A stretch of DNA of 64,000 nucleotides from Bacteroidales bacterium (lineage in GTDB: Bacteria; Bacteroidota; Bacteroidia; Bacteroidales; UBA10428). The translations under genes were made by a program, and so were the position numbers. The stretch covers positions 1 through 64,000 of the forward strand of contig JAFGKY010000136.1 in assembly GCA_016928305.1 (NCBI GenBank), read 5' to 3'. Below, one piece after another: positions 45,930 to 54,475 of this stretch. The stretch's first letter is position 1, and each line of letters starts with the position of its first letter. The notes beneath the pieces were generated by a model. The model made no database searches and was not told the origin of the DNA. It saw only the letters and a program-made list of their open reading frames with translations.

Positions 45930-47051
45930 ATGACCCTGCAAATAAAGGAAGTACATTCAAAAAAGGATCTGAAAGAATTCATTTACCTGCCGGAAAGAAT
46001 TCACCGCCACCATCATAATTGGGTACCCCCGTTATATATTGATGAGTGGGATTTTTATAATCCTGAAAAGAATTCTGCATTTCACCACAGCGATACAGTA
46101 ATGTTGCTTGCGGTGCGTGAAAATAAGCCGGTAGGAAGGATAATGGGCATTATTAATCATAAGTATAACAAAACCCATAATGAATCTCATGCCCGGTTCT
46201 TTAATATGGAATGCTGGGAAGAACCGGAGGTCGCATATGCACTGACAGCTGCGGTTGAAAACTGGGCCAGACACCATGGAATGACGAAAATTATCGGCCC
46301 ACTTGGTTTCTCGGATAAAGATCCTCAGGGTTTTATGATTGAGGGTTTTGATAAACCAATGGTAGTTGCCACCAACTGCAGTTTGCCCTATATGCCGGAT
46401 CTGATCGAAAAATGCGGTTATGCAAGGGAGGTTGATTTGTTTAGCTACCGGCTTGAAATACCCGATGGCATACCTGAGATTTATAGCAGTATTTACAAAC
46501 GGGCAAACCTGAATGGTGGATTTACAATAAAGGAGTTTACGGCAAAAAAAGAACTCCGGAAGTTTATCCGACCTGTATTTCAGCTTATTAATGAAACCTA
46601 TGCTGATATTTACGGTTTTGCAGAACTTGAAAATGAGGAAATGGATTATATGGCTGATCGGTATATGTACATCCTTAATCCGAAATTTATTAAGATCGTC
46701 CTCGACCGGGAAAATAAAATAGCAGCTTTTGTAATCGGTATGCCAGAAATGGCAGGTGGTATAAGAAAAGCAAAAGGTCGTTTGTTTCCGTTCGGATTTT
46801 TAAAAATTCTTTGGGAAAGCAAAACTACAAAGATGCTGACACTATATCTGGGTGCCATAAAGGAAAAATACAGAAACAGCGGACTGGATGCTTTACTGGG
46901 CATTAAAATGCTGGATACCGCAAAAAAGGAAAAAATGACCTTTATCGACAGTCACCTGGTGCTCGAATCCAATATCAGGATGAGAAGGGAATATGAGAAA
47001 CTGGGAGGAGTAGTCTATAAAAAATACCGGATTTATCAAAAAGCGTTATAA
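45930..47051 (+). CDS. GNAT-type N-acetyltransferase-like protein
   Basis: Protein of 373 residues with acetyltransferase-like features. The N-terminal part (about 50-160) contains VMLLAVRENKPVGRIMGIINHKYN, the beta-strand/turn pattern of a GNAT domain, and a second such half follows (about 230-355; IAAFVIGMPEM, then LYLGAIKEKYRNSGLDALLG, where RNSG resembles the acetyl-CoA loop). It belongs to the large uncharacterised two-domain GNAT group of Bacteroidota. The substrate is unknown. It follows the J-protein gene by 27 bases. Confidence 0.75.
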   Translation: MTLQIKEVHSKKDLKEFIYLPERIHRHHHNWVPPLYIDEWDFYNPEKNSAFHHSDTVMLLAVRENKPVGRIMGIINHKYNKTHNESHARFFNMECWEEPEVAYALTAAVENWARHHGMTKIIGPLGFSDKDPQGFMIEGFDKPMVVATNCSLPYMPDLIEKCGYAREVDLFSYRLEIPDGIPEIYSSIYKRANLNGGFTIKEFTAKKELRKFIRPVFQLINETYADIYGFAELENEEMDYMADRYMYILNPKFIKIVLDRENKIAAFVIGMPEMAGGIRKAKGRLFPFGFLKILWESKTTKMLTLYLGAIKEKYRNSGLDALLGIKMLDTAKKEKMTFIDSHLVLESNIRMRREYEKLGGVVYKKYRIYQKAL

Positions 47052-47083
47052 CAGGAAAAAAATCAAAACAGCATAGGTAAGCA

Positions 47084-47153
47084 GTGAACAGTGAACAGTG
47101 AACGGTGAACGGTGAACGGTGAACGGTGAACAGTGAACGGTGAACGGTGAACA
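47084..47153. repeat. Tandem 7-bp repeat, unit GTGAACG/GTGAACA
   Basis: Ten consecutive 7-base units vary only in the last base (GTGAACA or GTGAACG), spanning 70 bases between the GNAT and DUF1848 genes. The pattern is exact and cannot code. It is the longest of the short-unit arrays in the window. Confidence 0.9.
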
Positions 47154-47179
47154 AGGCTCTTAGTATCTGGTCTTAAAGA

Positions 47180-47195
47180 CCTGCCCTACGGCAGG
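47180..47195. repeat. CCTGCC / GGCAGG palindrome
   Basis: CCTGCC (47180-47185) and GGCAGG (47190-47195) flank a 4-base loop; CAGGC continues to the right. It belongs to the same element type as 24653-24672 and 51888-51902. Confidence 0.65.
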
Positions 47196-47284
47196 CAGGC
47201 TGCACAACTATCTGACCTTATGACGTTCCTGCCATACCAAGGCATACACGAGGCATGAAGGCTGACAAATAAACGCTAATACTT

Positions 47285-48082
47285 ATGATCATTAGCGCAA
47301 GCAGGCGAACGGATATACCCGCTTTTTTTGGTGAGTGGTTCATAGAAAAAATTGATCAGGGTTTTATAGACGTTCAAAATCCATACAATAAAAAACTGAT
47401 CAGGCGGGTATCTTTAATGCCCGTTGATGTGGATTGTATTGTATTCTGGACCCGGAATCCAAAACCTTTTTTTAAATTGTTACCTTTGCTTCAAGCCTAT
47501 ACCTACTATTTTCTGTTCACACTTACACCTTATGGGAGTGAACTTGAACCAAAAGTGCCTGAAAAGGAAGAACTTGTCCATACATTGTGCAGCTTGTCAG
47601 AAATGATTGGCAAAGAAAGGGTTATTTGGAGATATGATCCGATAATATATACAGCTTCATTGGATACCAGTTATCATATCAGGGCTTTTGAAACGATGAC
47701 CGGAAAATTGATGAACCATACCCAAAAGTGTGTTATAAGTTTTCTTGCTCCATACAGAAAAACCGTTTGTAAACTCAAGAATTTCAATATCCGGCAACCG
47801 GAAATGAAAGAAATAGCTCTTTTGCTGGAATCATTCACTGATATCGGAAAAAAATGCGGTATAGAAATTGCTTCATGCGCATCAGATATGCCGCTGAAAG
47901 ATTATGGAGTGATGCCTAACCGTTGTATCGATAACGAGTTGATCAGCAAATTGACGGGTAAAACACTGGCCCATCGAAAGGATAAAAGCCAACGGATCTC
48001 ATGCGGATGTCATGAAAGCATTGATATCGGAACATATAACACATGTCGATATGAATGCCTGTATTGTTATGCAAATGGATAA
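47285..48082 (+). CDS. DUF1848 protein with C-terminal radical-SAM-like cysteines
   Basis: Protein of 265 residues of the DUF1848 family, with the conserved start MIISASRRTDIPAFF and the FWTRNPKPF block. The C-terminus ends in a cysteine cluster: CGC at 240-242 and CRYECLYC with spacing C-X3-C-X2-C (Cys254, 258, 261), as in radical SAM enzymes. In those enzymes the motif is normally near the N-terminus; here it is in the last dozen residues. It could hold an iron-sulfur cluster. Function unknown. Confidence 0.82.
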   Translation: MIISASRRTDIPAFFGEWFIEKIDQGFIDVQNPYNKKLIRRVSLMPVDVDCIVFWTRNPKPFFKLLPLLQAYTYYFLFTLTPYGSELEPKVPEKEELVHTLCSLSEMIGKERVIWRYDPIIYTASLDTSYHIRAFETMTGKLMNHTQKCVISFLAPYRKTVCKLKNFNIRQPEMKEIALLLESFTDIGKKCGIEIASCASDMPLKDYGVMPNRCIDNELISKLTGKTLAHRKDKSQRISCGCHESIDIGTYNTCRYECLYCYANG

Positions 48083-48210
48083 ACAAACCTAAAGGAATAA
48101 AAAAGATTGGCAAAGGTCTAACATAATGCCGGAAAATATCTTCTTTCGGGACGATTCGTAGAAGGCTGATTGTTAATTCCAGGACGAAGATGACTGATGT
48201 GCTTGCAGGA

Positions 48211-48879
48211 CTAAAAATCCATTTGCATAAGCAAACTAAGCGATCTTACTTTATAACCTTCTAACTCATCGCTCTGTTCTTTACCAACAACGAATAATCC
48301 AAAATCATACCTGATTTGTGGTAACAAACTTAAACCACCTTTGATCTTAAAATGGAGACCTATACCTCCGGATAATCCATAATCAAATCTTTTCAATAAG
48401 TCACTTGCATTACGGGAAATGCTTCCATTGAACATATTCCCCATAACTGAATATTCACTGACCCCATGCATTGTAGATCGTATGAGGGTTGCAACGTAAG
48501 GTCCACAATTAATGAAGACACCAATTTTGTTTCCGTATGAATATTGAGGCAATATTGAAATTGAAATATAATACATCCCAAGATTATACTGTCTCTCCCC
48601 AGAATGGGAAACTCCTCCAAAACTGGCTTCAACAAAAGAGGAAAGATGTTTGAATGTTAATGTTGACAAAAGACTCAGATTCTTAATCAGGCATGTTTTG
48701 ATGCCCGCGCCCAACATGACGGAAACTCTTGGATCAGTATCCACATAATAAATATCCTCTGATTCATATAGCAAAGAATAGTCAGGCCCAGCATATACAA
48801 ATGCAGTGACCTGACAAAATGAACAGGTATAATGAAATAGCACAAGTATGATAATAACTATGCTTTTTTTCATTTTCAA
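48211..48879 (-). CDS. Small outer-membrane beta-barrel protein
   Basis: Protein of 222 residues with a signal peptide (about 1-22). The mature chain alternates hydrophobic and polar residues in roughly eight strands and ends in a C-terminal Phe (LLMQMDF), as outer-membrane barrels do. It resembles the PorT/OmpW-like small barrels of Bacteroidota, but the exact family is not certain. Divergent from the T9SS protein gene at 49092; no promoter pair could be supported in the 211-base spacer. Confidence 0.75.
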   Translation of the reverse strand: MKMKKSIVIIILVLFHYTCSFCQVTAFVYAGPDYSLLYESEDIYYVDTDPRVSVMLGAGIKTCLIKNLSLLSTLTFKHLSSFVEASFGGVSHSGERQYNLGMYYISISILPQYSYGNKIGVFINCGPYVATLIRSTMHGVSEYSVMGNMFNGSISRNASDLLKRFDYGLSGGIGLHFKIKGGLSLLPQIRYDFGLFVVGKEQSDELEGYKVRSLSLLMQMDF

Positions 48880-49091
48880 AATCTTAAATACATAGATATG
48901 AAATATTTATGAATAATCAAAAAGACCTTATCAATGCTTTTCATTTGCTTTGCTTTCTGTCGTGCAATAAAAAATTTAATACTACCAGTTAACAAATCAA
49001 ACCGATTTTGAATACAAATAATATCATATCCATATTGAAAAATTTAATAATTTTCTTATCCAAAACATAATCACATAAAATTATATGTACT

Positions 49092-50018
49092 ATGAAAAAG
49101 CTTTTATTCATAATATTGACGTTATTTGGCCTGACTTATGCGAATTCGCAAGAATTGGTTGTGGGTGGTGATATGGAAATTAAGGGATCCTGGCTGACTG
49201 CCAGTCCGATGGGAGGAGCTGACGAAGCCACCTTTGATTTTGGCTATTCCAATGATGTACCGGCGCTTGGAACCGGCGGCTGTCTGGCCATTACCGGTTT
49301 CGGGCAAACCCGGTGTCTGGCTTGGCAGCCCGTTACCATAACACCCGGTCATTCATACACCTTTGAAGGTGTATATAAGAATAGTTCAATGGATGAAGTT
49401 GCCAATACCTGGTTTGAAGTGATCCTGTCAAGAAATAACCCTGATCCGGAAGCGGACTATCATCCGGGCGACGGTGATTTTATATACGCTAACAACTCCT
49501 GGATGGCCGCACCGCTTGGAAATTTCACAGGACTCGATGATGAATTGATAAATGTTTCCGAGTTCAAATGGATCAAAGGTTCATCGACCGGTACAGATAC
49601 CCTATTAACGTCTACAAAGGTTTATATATCGGATACCGTCACGGTTACTGAATGGTATGTCGGAATCAAGGCAGGAATCTGGGCTGATAATGCAGGTGGT
49701 CCGCCTACTTTTATTTATTTGTTTGATAACATCAGCCTGTTTGACATTTCGGATGGAAATTCCATACAGGATGCTTTTACAAATGACAATCTTAGTATGG
49801 TCTTCCCGAGTCCTTCTGATGGTATGATAACCGTTCGGTCGAAATCTGTTGAAACCGCAACTTTCTGCATGTACAACTACCTGGGATCACCGGTGAAATC
49901 GGGCATTGTTGCATGTCAGGAAGCACGGCTGGATCTGAGCCGTATGGCCAAAGGTGTATACTTTATTAAAGTAAGCACGCGTTCCACATCAGAAATACAT
50001 AAGGTGATCCTGCATTAA
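49092..50018 (+). CDS. T9SS-exported protein with type A sorting domain
   Basis: Protein of 308 residues with a Sec signal (about 1-19). The large middle region (about 22-215) looks like a jelly-roll carbohydrate-binding module (ITPGHSYTFEGVYKNSS). The last 80 residues are a type A C-terminal sorting domain for T9SS (FPSPSDGMITVRS, then LDLSRMAKGVYFIKVS). It would be secreted across the outer membrane and released or anchored at the surface. Ends at the hairpin at 50035-50080. Confidence 0.85.
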   Translation: MKKLLFIILTLFGLTYANSQELVVGGDMEIKGSWLTASPMGGADEATFDFGYSNDVPALGTGGCLAITGFGQTRCLAWQPVTITPGHSYTFEGVYKNSSMDEVANTWFEVILSRNNPDPEADYHPGDGDFIYANNSWMAAPLGNFTGLDDELINVSEFKWIKGSSTGTDTLLTSTKVYISDTVTVTEWYVGIKAGIWADNAGGPPTFIYLFDNISLFDISDGNSIQDAFTNDNLSMVFPSPSDGMITVRSKSVETATFCMYNYLGSPVKSGIVACQEARLDLSRMAKGVYFIKVSTRSTSEIHKVILH

Positions 50019-50034
50019 AACAAAAAAAATAGAG

Positions 50035-50080
50035 AAAAAAGCTGCCAGGTACCAATAATGATGTCTGACAGCTTTTTTTT
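50035..50080 (+). terminator. Intrinsic terminator after the T9SS protein gene
   Basis: GCTGCCAG (50041-50048) pairs with CTGACAGC (50065-50072) except for one central mismatch, flanked by an A run on the left and eight T (50073-50080) on the right. It lies 17 bases after the stop codon at 50018. Confidence 0.85.
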
Positions 50081-50283
50081 CTTATGGATTTTGCAGATCA
50101 GTGAATATCCTTCTAATGATGCAGTTGAGTTTATCAACAAAGGTTTTTATTCCCCTGATTTCCATTGAATCAAACTCAGCAAATGTTATCCGGTGCGATT
50201 TTGAATCATGTTCTATGCAGATCCATGTATTACATGTTCAGCGACAGGATGATTCTATGATGATGCAGGTTCCGTCAGATCAT

Positions 50284-51369
50284 TCAAAGTTTGACAAATC
50301 TCATGAAAGCTATAATATTATTACCCTCTATAAACTTCGCATAATAGATTCCTTCACTCAGTTGCGATACCTGAATATGAGGACATTTTTGTCCCTGCAT
50401 CCGATATGATGATAACACGCTTCCGCTGGTACCCAGAATCTCTATCCTGCTGGCATTATTGTTTACCTCAACATTCAAGTAATCGTATACGGGATTTGGA
50501 TAAGCTTTACCGGCAGGAAAATGCTGAATGTCAACCACAGGGTCTGGTATTAAATCGGAATACAATTTCACCACACCAAAATCATCGGCATTCATCCAGT
50601 GGTCATTATAATTTGCTTCCGGCACCCATACGGAACCAAAAAAATTGTCCCGTTGCCCGTCGTCCTCATCATTGTCACAGTATGCCAGAGAAAGCCCCAT
50701 GATCTTATCCTTCGTTAGTGTAACCCTGGATGCTTCAGGATTGTCGTTTTCATAAGTATCATCATACACTTTCAATGAAAATTCACGTGTATACAGATTT
50801 CCTGTTTTCCGTAAAGCAAATTCAGGAATATGTTCCGTATAAGGCCTTGGAATATCTCCTACCCAGCATACTGTATCAACTTCGCCATCCATTGGAAAGT
50901 CAGCATAAATGTGATAAGCAAATGCATTTTCTGCATTTTCACCGGTGCCGGGATTATCATATATATGAGGACCTCCCGAGTGGTCTTCATCTATGAAAAC
51001 TTCCGCAATATCAAAATTATAAACATCGGCTGTCTGTCCCTCAACAAATCCGCCAATTGCCGCATTATCATTTATTTCAACAAGAAAATACAGCAGGTTC
51101 TCTTTGGATGACCATACTGTTTTATACCTGCCACTATAATCGGAGGATTCTAATACTTCGCCGTAATTTATCCATACCTGGTCAATGGTCTGCCAGGTAG
51201 CATTATTCCAGCAGGCATCGTCACCTGTTCCGTTGATCACAGGAGGAGTGACCACATCATAAACTTTTACCGTATCATCCTGCAGGGCATACACGCTTGG
51301 AGTAAATGGCATAGTTAAAAAACTTATTGCAGCAATAATTAGGAACTGAATGAATTTGTTTGTTTTCAA
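50284..51369 (-). CDS. CBM9-like T9SS-exported protein
   Basis: Protein of 361 residues with a signal peptide (about 1-28). Residues about 35-270 are a carbohydrate-binding family 9-like beta-sandwich (PPVINGTGDDACWNNATWQ, then AEVFIDEDHSGG), the type that binds plant polysaccharide ends. The last 75 residues are a type A T9SS sorting domain beginning KAYPNPVYDYLNV. It is convergent with the T9SS protein at 49092-50018. The open spacer 50081-50283 holds no gene. Confidence 0.88.
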   Translation of the reverse strand: MKTNKFIQFLIIAAISFLTMPFTPSVYALQDDTVKVYDVVTPPVINGTGDDACWNNATWQTIDQVWINYGEVLESSDYSGRYKTVWSSKENLLYFLVEINDNAAIGGFVEGQTADVYNFDIAEVFIDEDHSGGPHIYDNPGTGENAENAFAYHIYADFPMDGEVDTVCWVGDIPRPYTEHIPEFALRKTGNLYTREFSLKVYDDTYENDNPEASRVTLTKDKIMGLSLAYCDNDEDDGQRDNFFGSVWVPEANYNDHWMNADDFGVVKLYSDLIPDPVVDIQHFPAGKAYPNPVYDYLNVEVNNNASRIEILGTSGSVLSSYRMQGQKCPHIQVSQLSEGIYYAKFIEGNNIIAFMRFVKL

Positions 51370-51394
51370 GTCGGATTTTTGTCTTGTTAAGATC

Positions 51395-51823
51395 TTATTT
51401 TCTTTTTAATATCACTTCCAGCACCAGTACATAACCTTCCTGCTCTCCCGGATATTGCATTTTCAGGACGACTTTATCCTTGTTCTCTTTCACAAATGTC
51501 TGTACCAGCAATGTGTCGTGCCAGTTCATAGCCAGGATTTCATCATTTATGAAATTGCAGGTCGCGGTCTGAAAACTTCCCGAATTTTCGAACCACCAAT
51601 ACCTGTATGCCTGTAACTTATCGTCCCAGGCAAAAATACCTTTGGCTTCACCGCCCGTTGCCGTTACATATTCAAAAAGAATGTATTTATCGTTTAAAAT
51701 TTTTCTGAAAGATCCGGTTCCCGAATCTGTTCCGGCCGCACTGAAGATACTCTTTGGAATCCGGTATTCTAAATTCCAGGAGCCTAAAAGGAATCCGAAC
51801 TTCTTCATAGCATCCTTTTGCAT
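51395..51823 (-). CDS. DUF1579-like lipocalin-type protein
   Basis: Protein of 142 residues without signal peptide or membrane segment. The start FGFLLGSWNLEYRIPKS and the strand pattern (SGTGSFRKIL, then KYILFEYVTATGG, then YRYWWFENSG) resemble the DUF1579 lipocalin-like fold of small ligand-binding proteins. I do not assign a ligand. It lies 25 bases after the CBM9-like gene start on the same strand and about 85 bases after the 51909-52838 gene. Confidence 0.7.
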   Translation of the reverse strand: MQKDAMKKFGFLLGSWNLEYRIPKSIFSAAGTDSGTGSFRKILNDKYILFEYVTATGGEAKGIFAWDDKLQAYRYWWFENSGSFQTATCNFINDEILAMNWHDTLLVQTFVKENKDKVVLKMQYPGEQEGYVLVLEVILKRK

Positions 51824-51887
51824 ATTGATTTTTGTTTCCTTGAATATTGATTTAATGAGACCAATTTTTCAGGAGCGTACCCGCGAA

Positions 51888-51902
51888 CCTGCCCACGGCA
51901 GG
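51888..51902. repeat. CCTGCC / GGCAGG palindrome
   Basis: CCTGCC (51888-51893) and GGCAGG (51897-51902) flank a 3-base loop. Third copy of the element seen at 24653-24672 and 47180-47195. It overlaps no gene and sits just below the stop of the 51909-52838 gene. Confidence 0.65.
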
Positions 51903-51908
51903 CAGATT

Positions 51909-52838
51909 TCACTTTTCACCGTTCACTTCCTTCTCCTTCCTTATTCCCGCCATGTTTTCCAGTGCCAGTATAAGGGCCTGGGTTCCTTTACGTCCGTACC
52001 CCAGTGCCTGAACCGACTGGTACAACTGATTCATCAGCGAAAGTCCGGGTAACGGCAAATGCATTCGTTTTGCTTCTTCCAGTATAATTCCCATATCCTT
52101 GACAAAATGATTCACAAAAAAACCGGGTTCGAAGTCGCGTTGGAGTATTCTGGGTGCCAGGTTGTCGAGTGACCAGCAGGCAGCAGCGCCCAGACTGATT
52201 GAATGGAGCATGCTGGTAAGATCCAGGCCGGCCTTATGGCCATAAAATAAGCTTTCACACATGCCGATCATGGTGCCGGCAATAACAATCTGATTGCACA
52301 TTTTCGTATGCTGACCTGATCCGGCTTTTCCCTGGTATACTATTCTCTTGCCCAGAGTCTCAAACACAGGCATAAGGGCCTCAAAAGCCTCTTTATCTCC
52401 ACCGGCCATAATAGAGAGAGTGGCATTACGTGCCCCAACATCACCGCCTGAAACAGGTGCATCAACCGCATATAAATTGCACTGAATGGCCTTTTCATAA
52501 ATTTCAACGGCGAGACTGGGACTGGTAGTGGTCATATCCACAAGAAAACTGCCGGGTTTGGCATATGCCAAAATGCCATTATTGCTGAAATATACTTCCC
52601 TGACATCCTGGGGATATCCAACCATGGTGATGATTACATCACTCTTTGAGGCGATAGCTGCGACACTCTCGGCCCAAACAGCTCCTTTGTCCAGACTTTT
52701 CAATGCTTTTTGCTTGGTCCGGGTATAAACAAGACCTTGGTAACCCTTGTCCAGCAAGTGTGAGAACATTGAAGATCCCATTACTCCGGTGCCAATCCAT
52801 CCAATGACCGGATTTGTGGAGAGTCTGATGGTGTTCAT
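51909..52838 (-). CDS. 3-hydroxyisobutyrate/beta-hydroxyacid dehydrogenase family protein
   Basis: NAD(P)-dependent oxidoreductase of 309 residues of the beta-hydroxyacid dehydrogenase family. It has the Rossmann motif GWIGTGVMGSSM (about 13-24), the substrate-site VDAPVSGGDVGARNATLSIMAGG, and the catalytic Lys in GQHTKMCNQ, followed by the helical C-terminal domain. Family members act on 3-hydroxyisobutyrate, tartronate semialdehyde or similar acids; the substrate here is unknown. It is divergent from the monooxygenase and alcohol dehydrogenase genes at 52926-54400. Confidence 0.88.
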   Translation of the reverse strand: MNTIRLSTNPVIGWIGTGVMGSSMFSHLLDKGYQGLVYTRTKQKALKSLDKGAVWAESVAAIASKSDVIITMVGYPQDVREVYFSNNGILAYAKPGSFLVDMTTTSPSLAVEIYEKAIQCNLYAVDAPVSGGDVGARNATLSIMAGGDKEAFEALMPVFETLGKRIVYQGKAGSGQHTKMCNQIVIAGTMIGMCESLFYGHKAGLDLTSMLHSISLGAAACWSLDNLAPRILQRDFEPGFFVNHFVKDMGIILEEAKRMHLPLPGLSLMNQLYQSVQALGYGRKGTQALILALENMAGIRKEKEVNGEK

Positions 52839-52925
52839 GGTTTTTTTAATAAAGATAGTATTTCGCCGGAATAATTTCTTTTATAATATAAAGGAAGTAT
52901 TTTTGATTTGAAAAAATATTGTGTT

Positions 52926-53234
52926 ATGATAGTTACTTTTGTGCATGTCGTTGTCATTGAACAACATATCAATGATTTCATACAGGCAACCATTGAAAAC
53001 CACATGGAATCTGTAAAAGAACCTGGCAACCTGAGGTTTGACATTCTCCAGGATGCCGGTGATCCTGCCAAGTTTGTTTTGTATGAAGCGTATAAGTCTG
53101 AAGAAGCATCTGCCGCGCATAAAAACACGGCACATTACATTGCCTGGAGGGATAAGGTTGCAGACTGGATGGCTCAGCCCAGACAGGGAATAAAACATAC
53201 CATAATATTTCCCAAAGATGAATCCAAATGGTGA
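52926..53234 (+). CDS. ABM-domain (LsrG-like) monooxygenase-type protein
   Basis: Protein of 102 residues from the ATG at 52926; a TTG at 52908 would extend it by six. The chain is a single ferredoxin-like ABM fold: IVTFVHVVVIEQHINDFIQATI, RFDILQDAGDPAKFVLYEAY and HKNTAHYIAWRDKV. Relatives include LsrG (autoinducer-2 processing) and small quinone-forming monooxygenases. Its stop overlaps the alcohol dehydrogenase start by 7 bases, so the two are coupled and probably act on the same compound. Confidence 0.85.
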   Translation: MIVTFVHVVVIEQHINDFIQATIENHMESVKEPGNLRFDILQDAGDPAKFVLYEAYKSEEASAAHKNTAHYIAWRDKVADWMAQPRQGIKHTIIFPKDESKW

Positions 53235-54400
53235 ATGATTTTACTTTGTTCCATGTTCCCAGGATAGTTTTCGGAAAGGGAAAGCTCTCAATACTGCCCG
53301 GCCTTGTTAAAATATATGGTAGCAATCTGCTGATACTTACCGGGAAAGAATCATTTACGAAAAATGACTGGCAGGCAGTTTTATTAAAAGCACTTGAGCA
53401 GGACGGGATTCATTACTGGATTGATTGCATTATCCATGAACCTTCTCCGATAATGATTGATAATCTGGTCAATAAATATTACGGATCATCGGTTCAGGTT
53501 ATCGCTGCCATTGGTGGAGGTAGTGTAATCGATGCAGGGAAGGCAGTATCAGCCATGTTACAATTGAATGAACCGGTCAAAGATTATCTTGAGGGCGTTG
53601 GGACAAAGAACCACCCGGGAAGCAAAGTGCCGTTCATAGCGGTTCCGACAACTGCCGGGACCGGCAGTGAAACGACCGGTAATGCAGTTCTTTCGCAAAC
53701 CGGACCAGATGGTTTTAAACGATCATTGCGGCATGAAAATTTCATACCCGATATCGCCCTGGTTGATCCTGCTCTCACCATGTCCTGCTCTCCAGGGCAA
53801 ACTGCTATTAGCGGGATGGATGCCTTTACACAACTGTTGGAGTCCTTTTTATCTGTCCGGAGCAGTTGTTTAACAGATGCACTTGCACTGGAAGGGATTA
53901 TGCAGATCACAAAATACCTGAAAACAACCGTCTCGGAAGGGAATAATCCCGAAGCACGTGCCGGGATGAGCTATGCTGCCATGCTTTCAGGTATAACATT
54001 GGCCAATGCAGGACTCGGACTGGTGCATGGATTTGCTTCATCCATTGGCGGACTAAAAGATATTCCCCATGGTGTAATATGTGGAACCATGATGGGAGTG
54101 GTAAACCGGTATTTGGTTGAACGCTTGCTTAAAGCGAATAAACAATCAATAGCCCTGGAAAAATACATAAGGCTTGGTAAAATGATTTCCAGGGCCGACG
54201 GCAGAAGTGATGTTGATTATGCCTTTTATGTTGCCAATTATATTGAATCGCTTGTTGAAGAACTGGACATTCCTTCACTGGGTAATTATGGTTTGTCGGA
54301 TGAAGACATCATGAGAATTGCAGGAACAACAGATCACAAAAACAATCCGGTAATTTTTACTCCTGAGGAACTGGAGGAAATGATCCGTATCAGATTGTAA
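53228..54400 (+). CDS. Iron-containing alcohol dehydrogenase
   Basis: Group III metal-dependent alcohol dehydrogenase of 390 residues. It has the NAD-binding block IAAIGGGSVIDAGKAV, the PTTAGTGSETT loop, and the metal-ligand helix HGFASSIGGLKDIPHGVICG. It is coupled to the LsrG-like gene by a 7-base overlap. Substrates in this family include 1,2-propanediol, lactaldehyde and butanol; the pairing with an ABM protein suggests a short aldehyde or hydroxyketone, but this is inference. Ends at the hairpin at 54406-54441. Confidence 0.93.
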   Translation: MVNDFTLFHVPRIVFGKGKLSILPGLVKIYGSNLLILTGKESFTKNDWQAVLLKALEQDGIHYWIDCIIHEPSPIMIDNLVNKYYGSSVQVIAAIGGGSVIDAGKAVSAMLQLNEPVKDYLEGVGTKNHPGSKVPFIAVPTTAGTGSETTGNAVLSQTGPDGFKRSLRHENFIPDIALVDPALTMSCSPGQTAISGMDAFTQLLESFLSVRSSCLTDALALEGIMQITKYLKTTVSEGNNPEARAGMSYAAMLSGITLANAGLGLVHGFASSIGGLKDIPHGVICGTMMGVVNRYLVERLLKANKQSIALEKYIRLGKMISRADGRSDVDYAFYVANYIESLVEELDIPSLGNYGLSDEDIMRIAGTTDHKNNPVIFTPEELEEMIRIRL

Positions 54401-54405
54401 ATAAT

Positions 54406-54441
54406 AAAAGTAGAAACGTAAAATCTTTCGTCTCTACTTTT
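54406..54441. terminator. Bidirectional intrinsic terminator
   Basis: AAAAGTAGA (54406-54414) and ACG (54416-54418) pair with CGT (54429-54431) and TCTACTTTT (54433-54441) around a 10-base loop. The A/T-rich ends give T-tails on both strands between the convergent dehydrogenase and epimerase genes. Confidence 0.8.
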
Positions 54442-54475
54442 CATTCTTCACTACCTGTTGTTTTCAGATCGTTCT

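Noticed and set aside
47084-47153. Possible CRISPR array
   Set aside because: Units are only 7 bases with no spacers between them; this is a simple tandem repeat.
50101-50409. A 102-codon open frame in the spacer
   Set aside because: It runs into the antisense of the CBM9-like gene end, has no initiation signal or recognisable features, and overlaps a well-supported gene.
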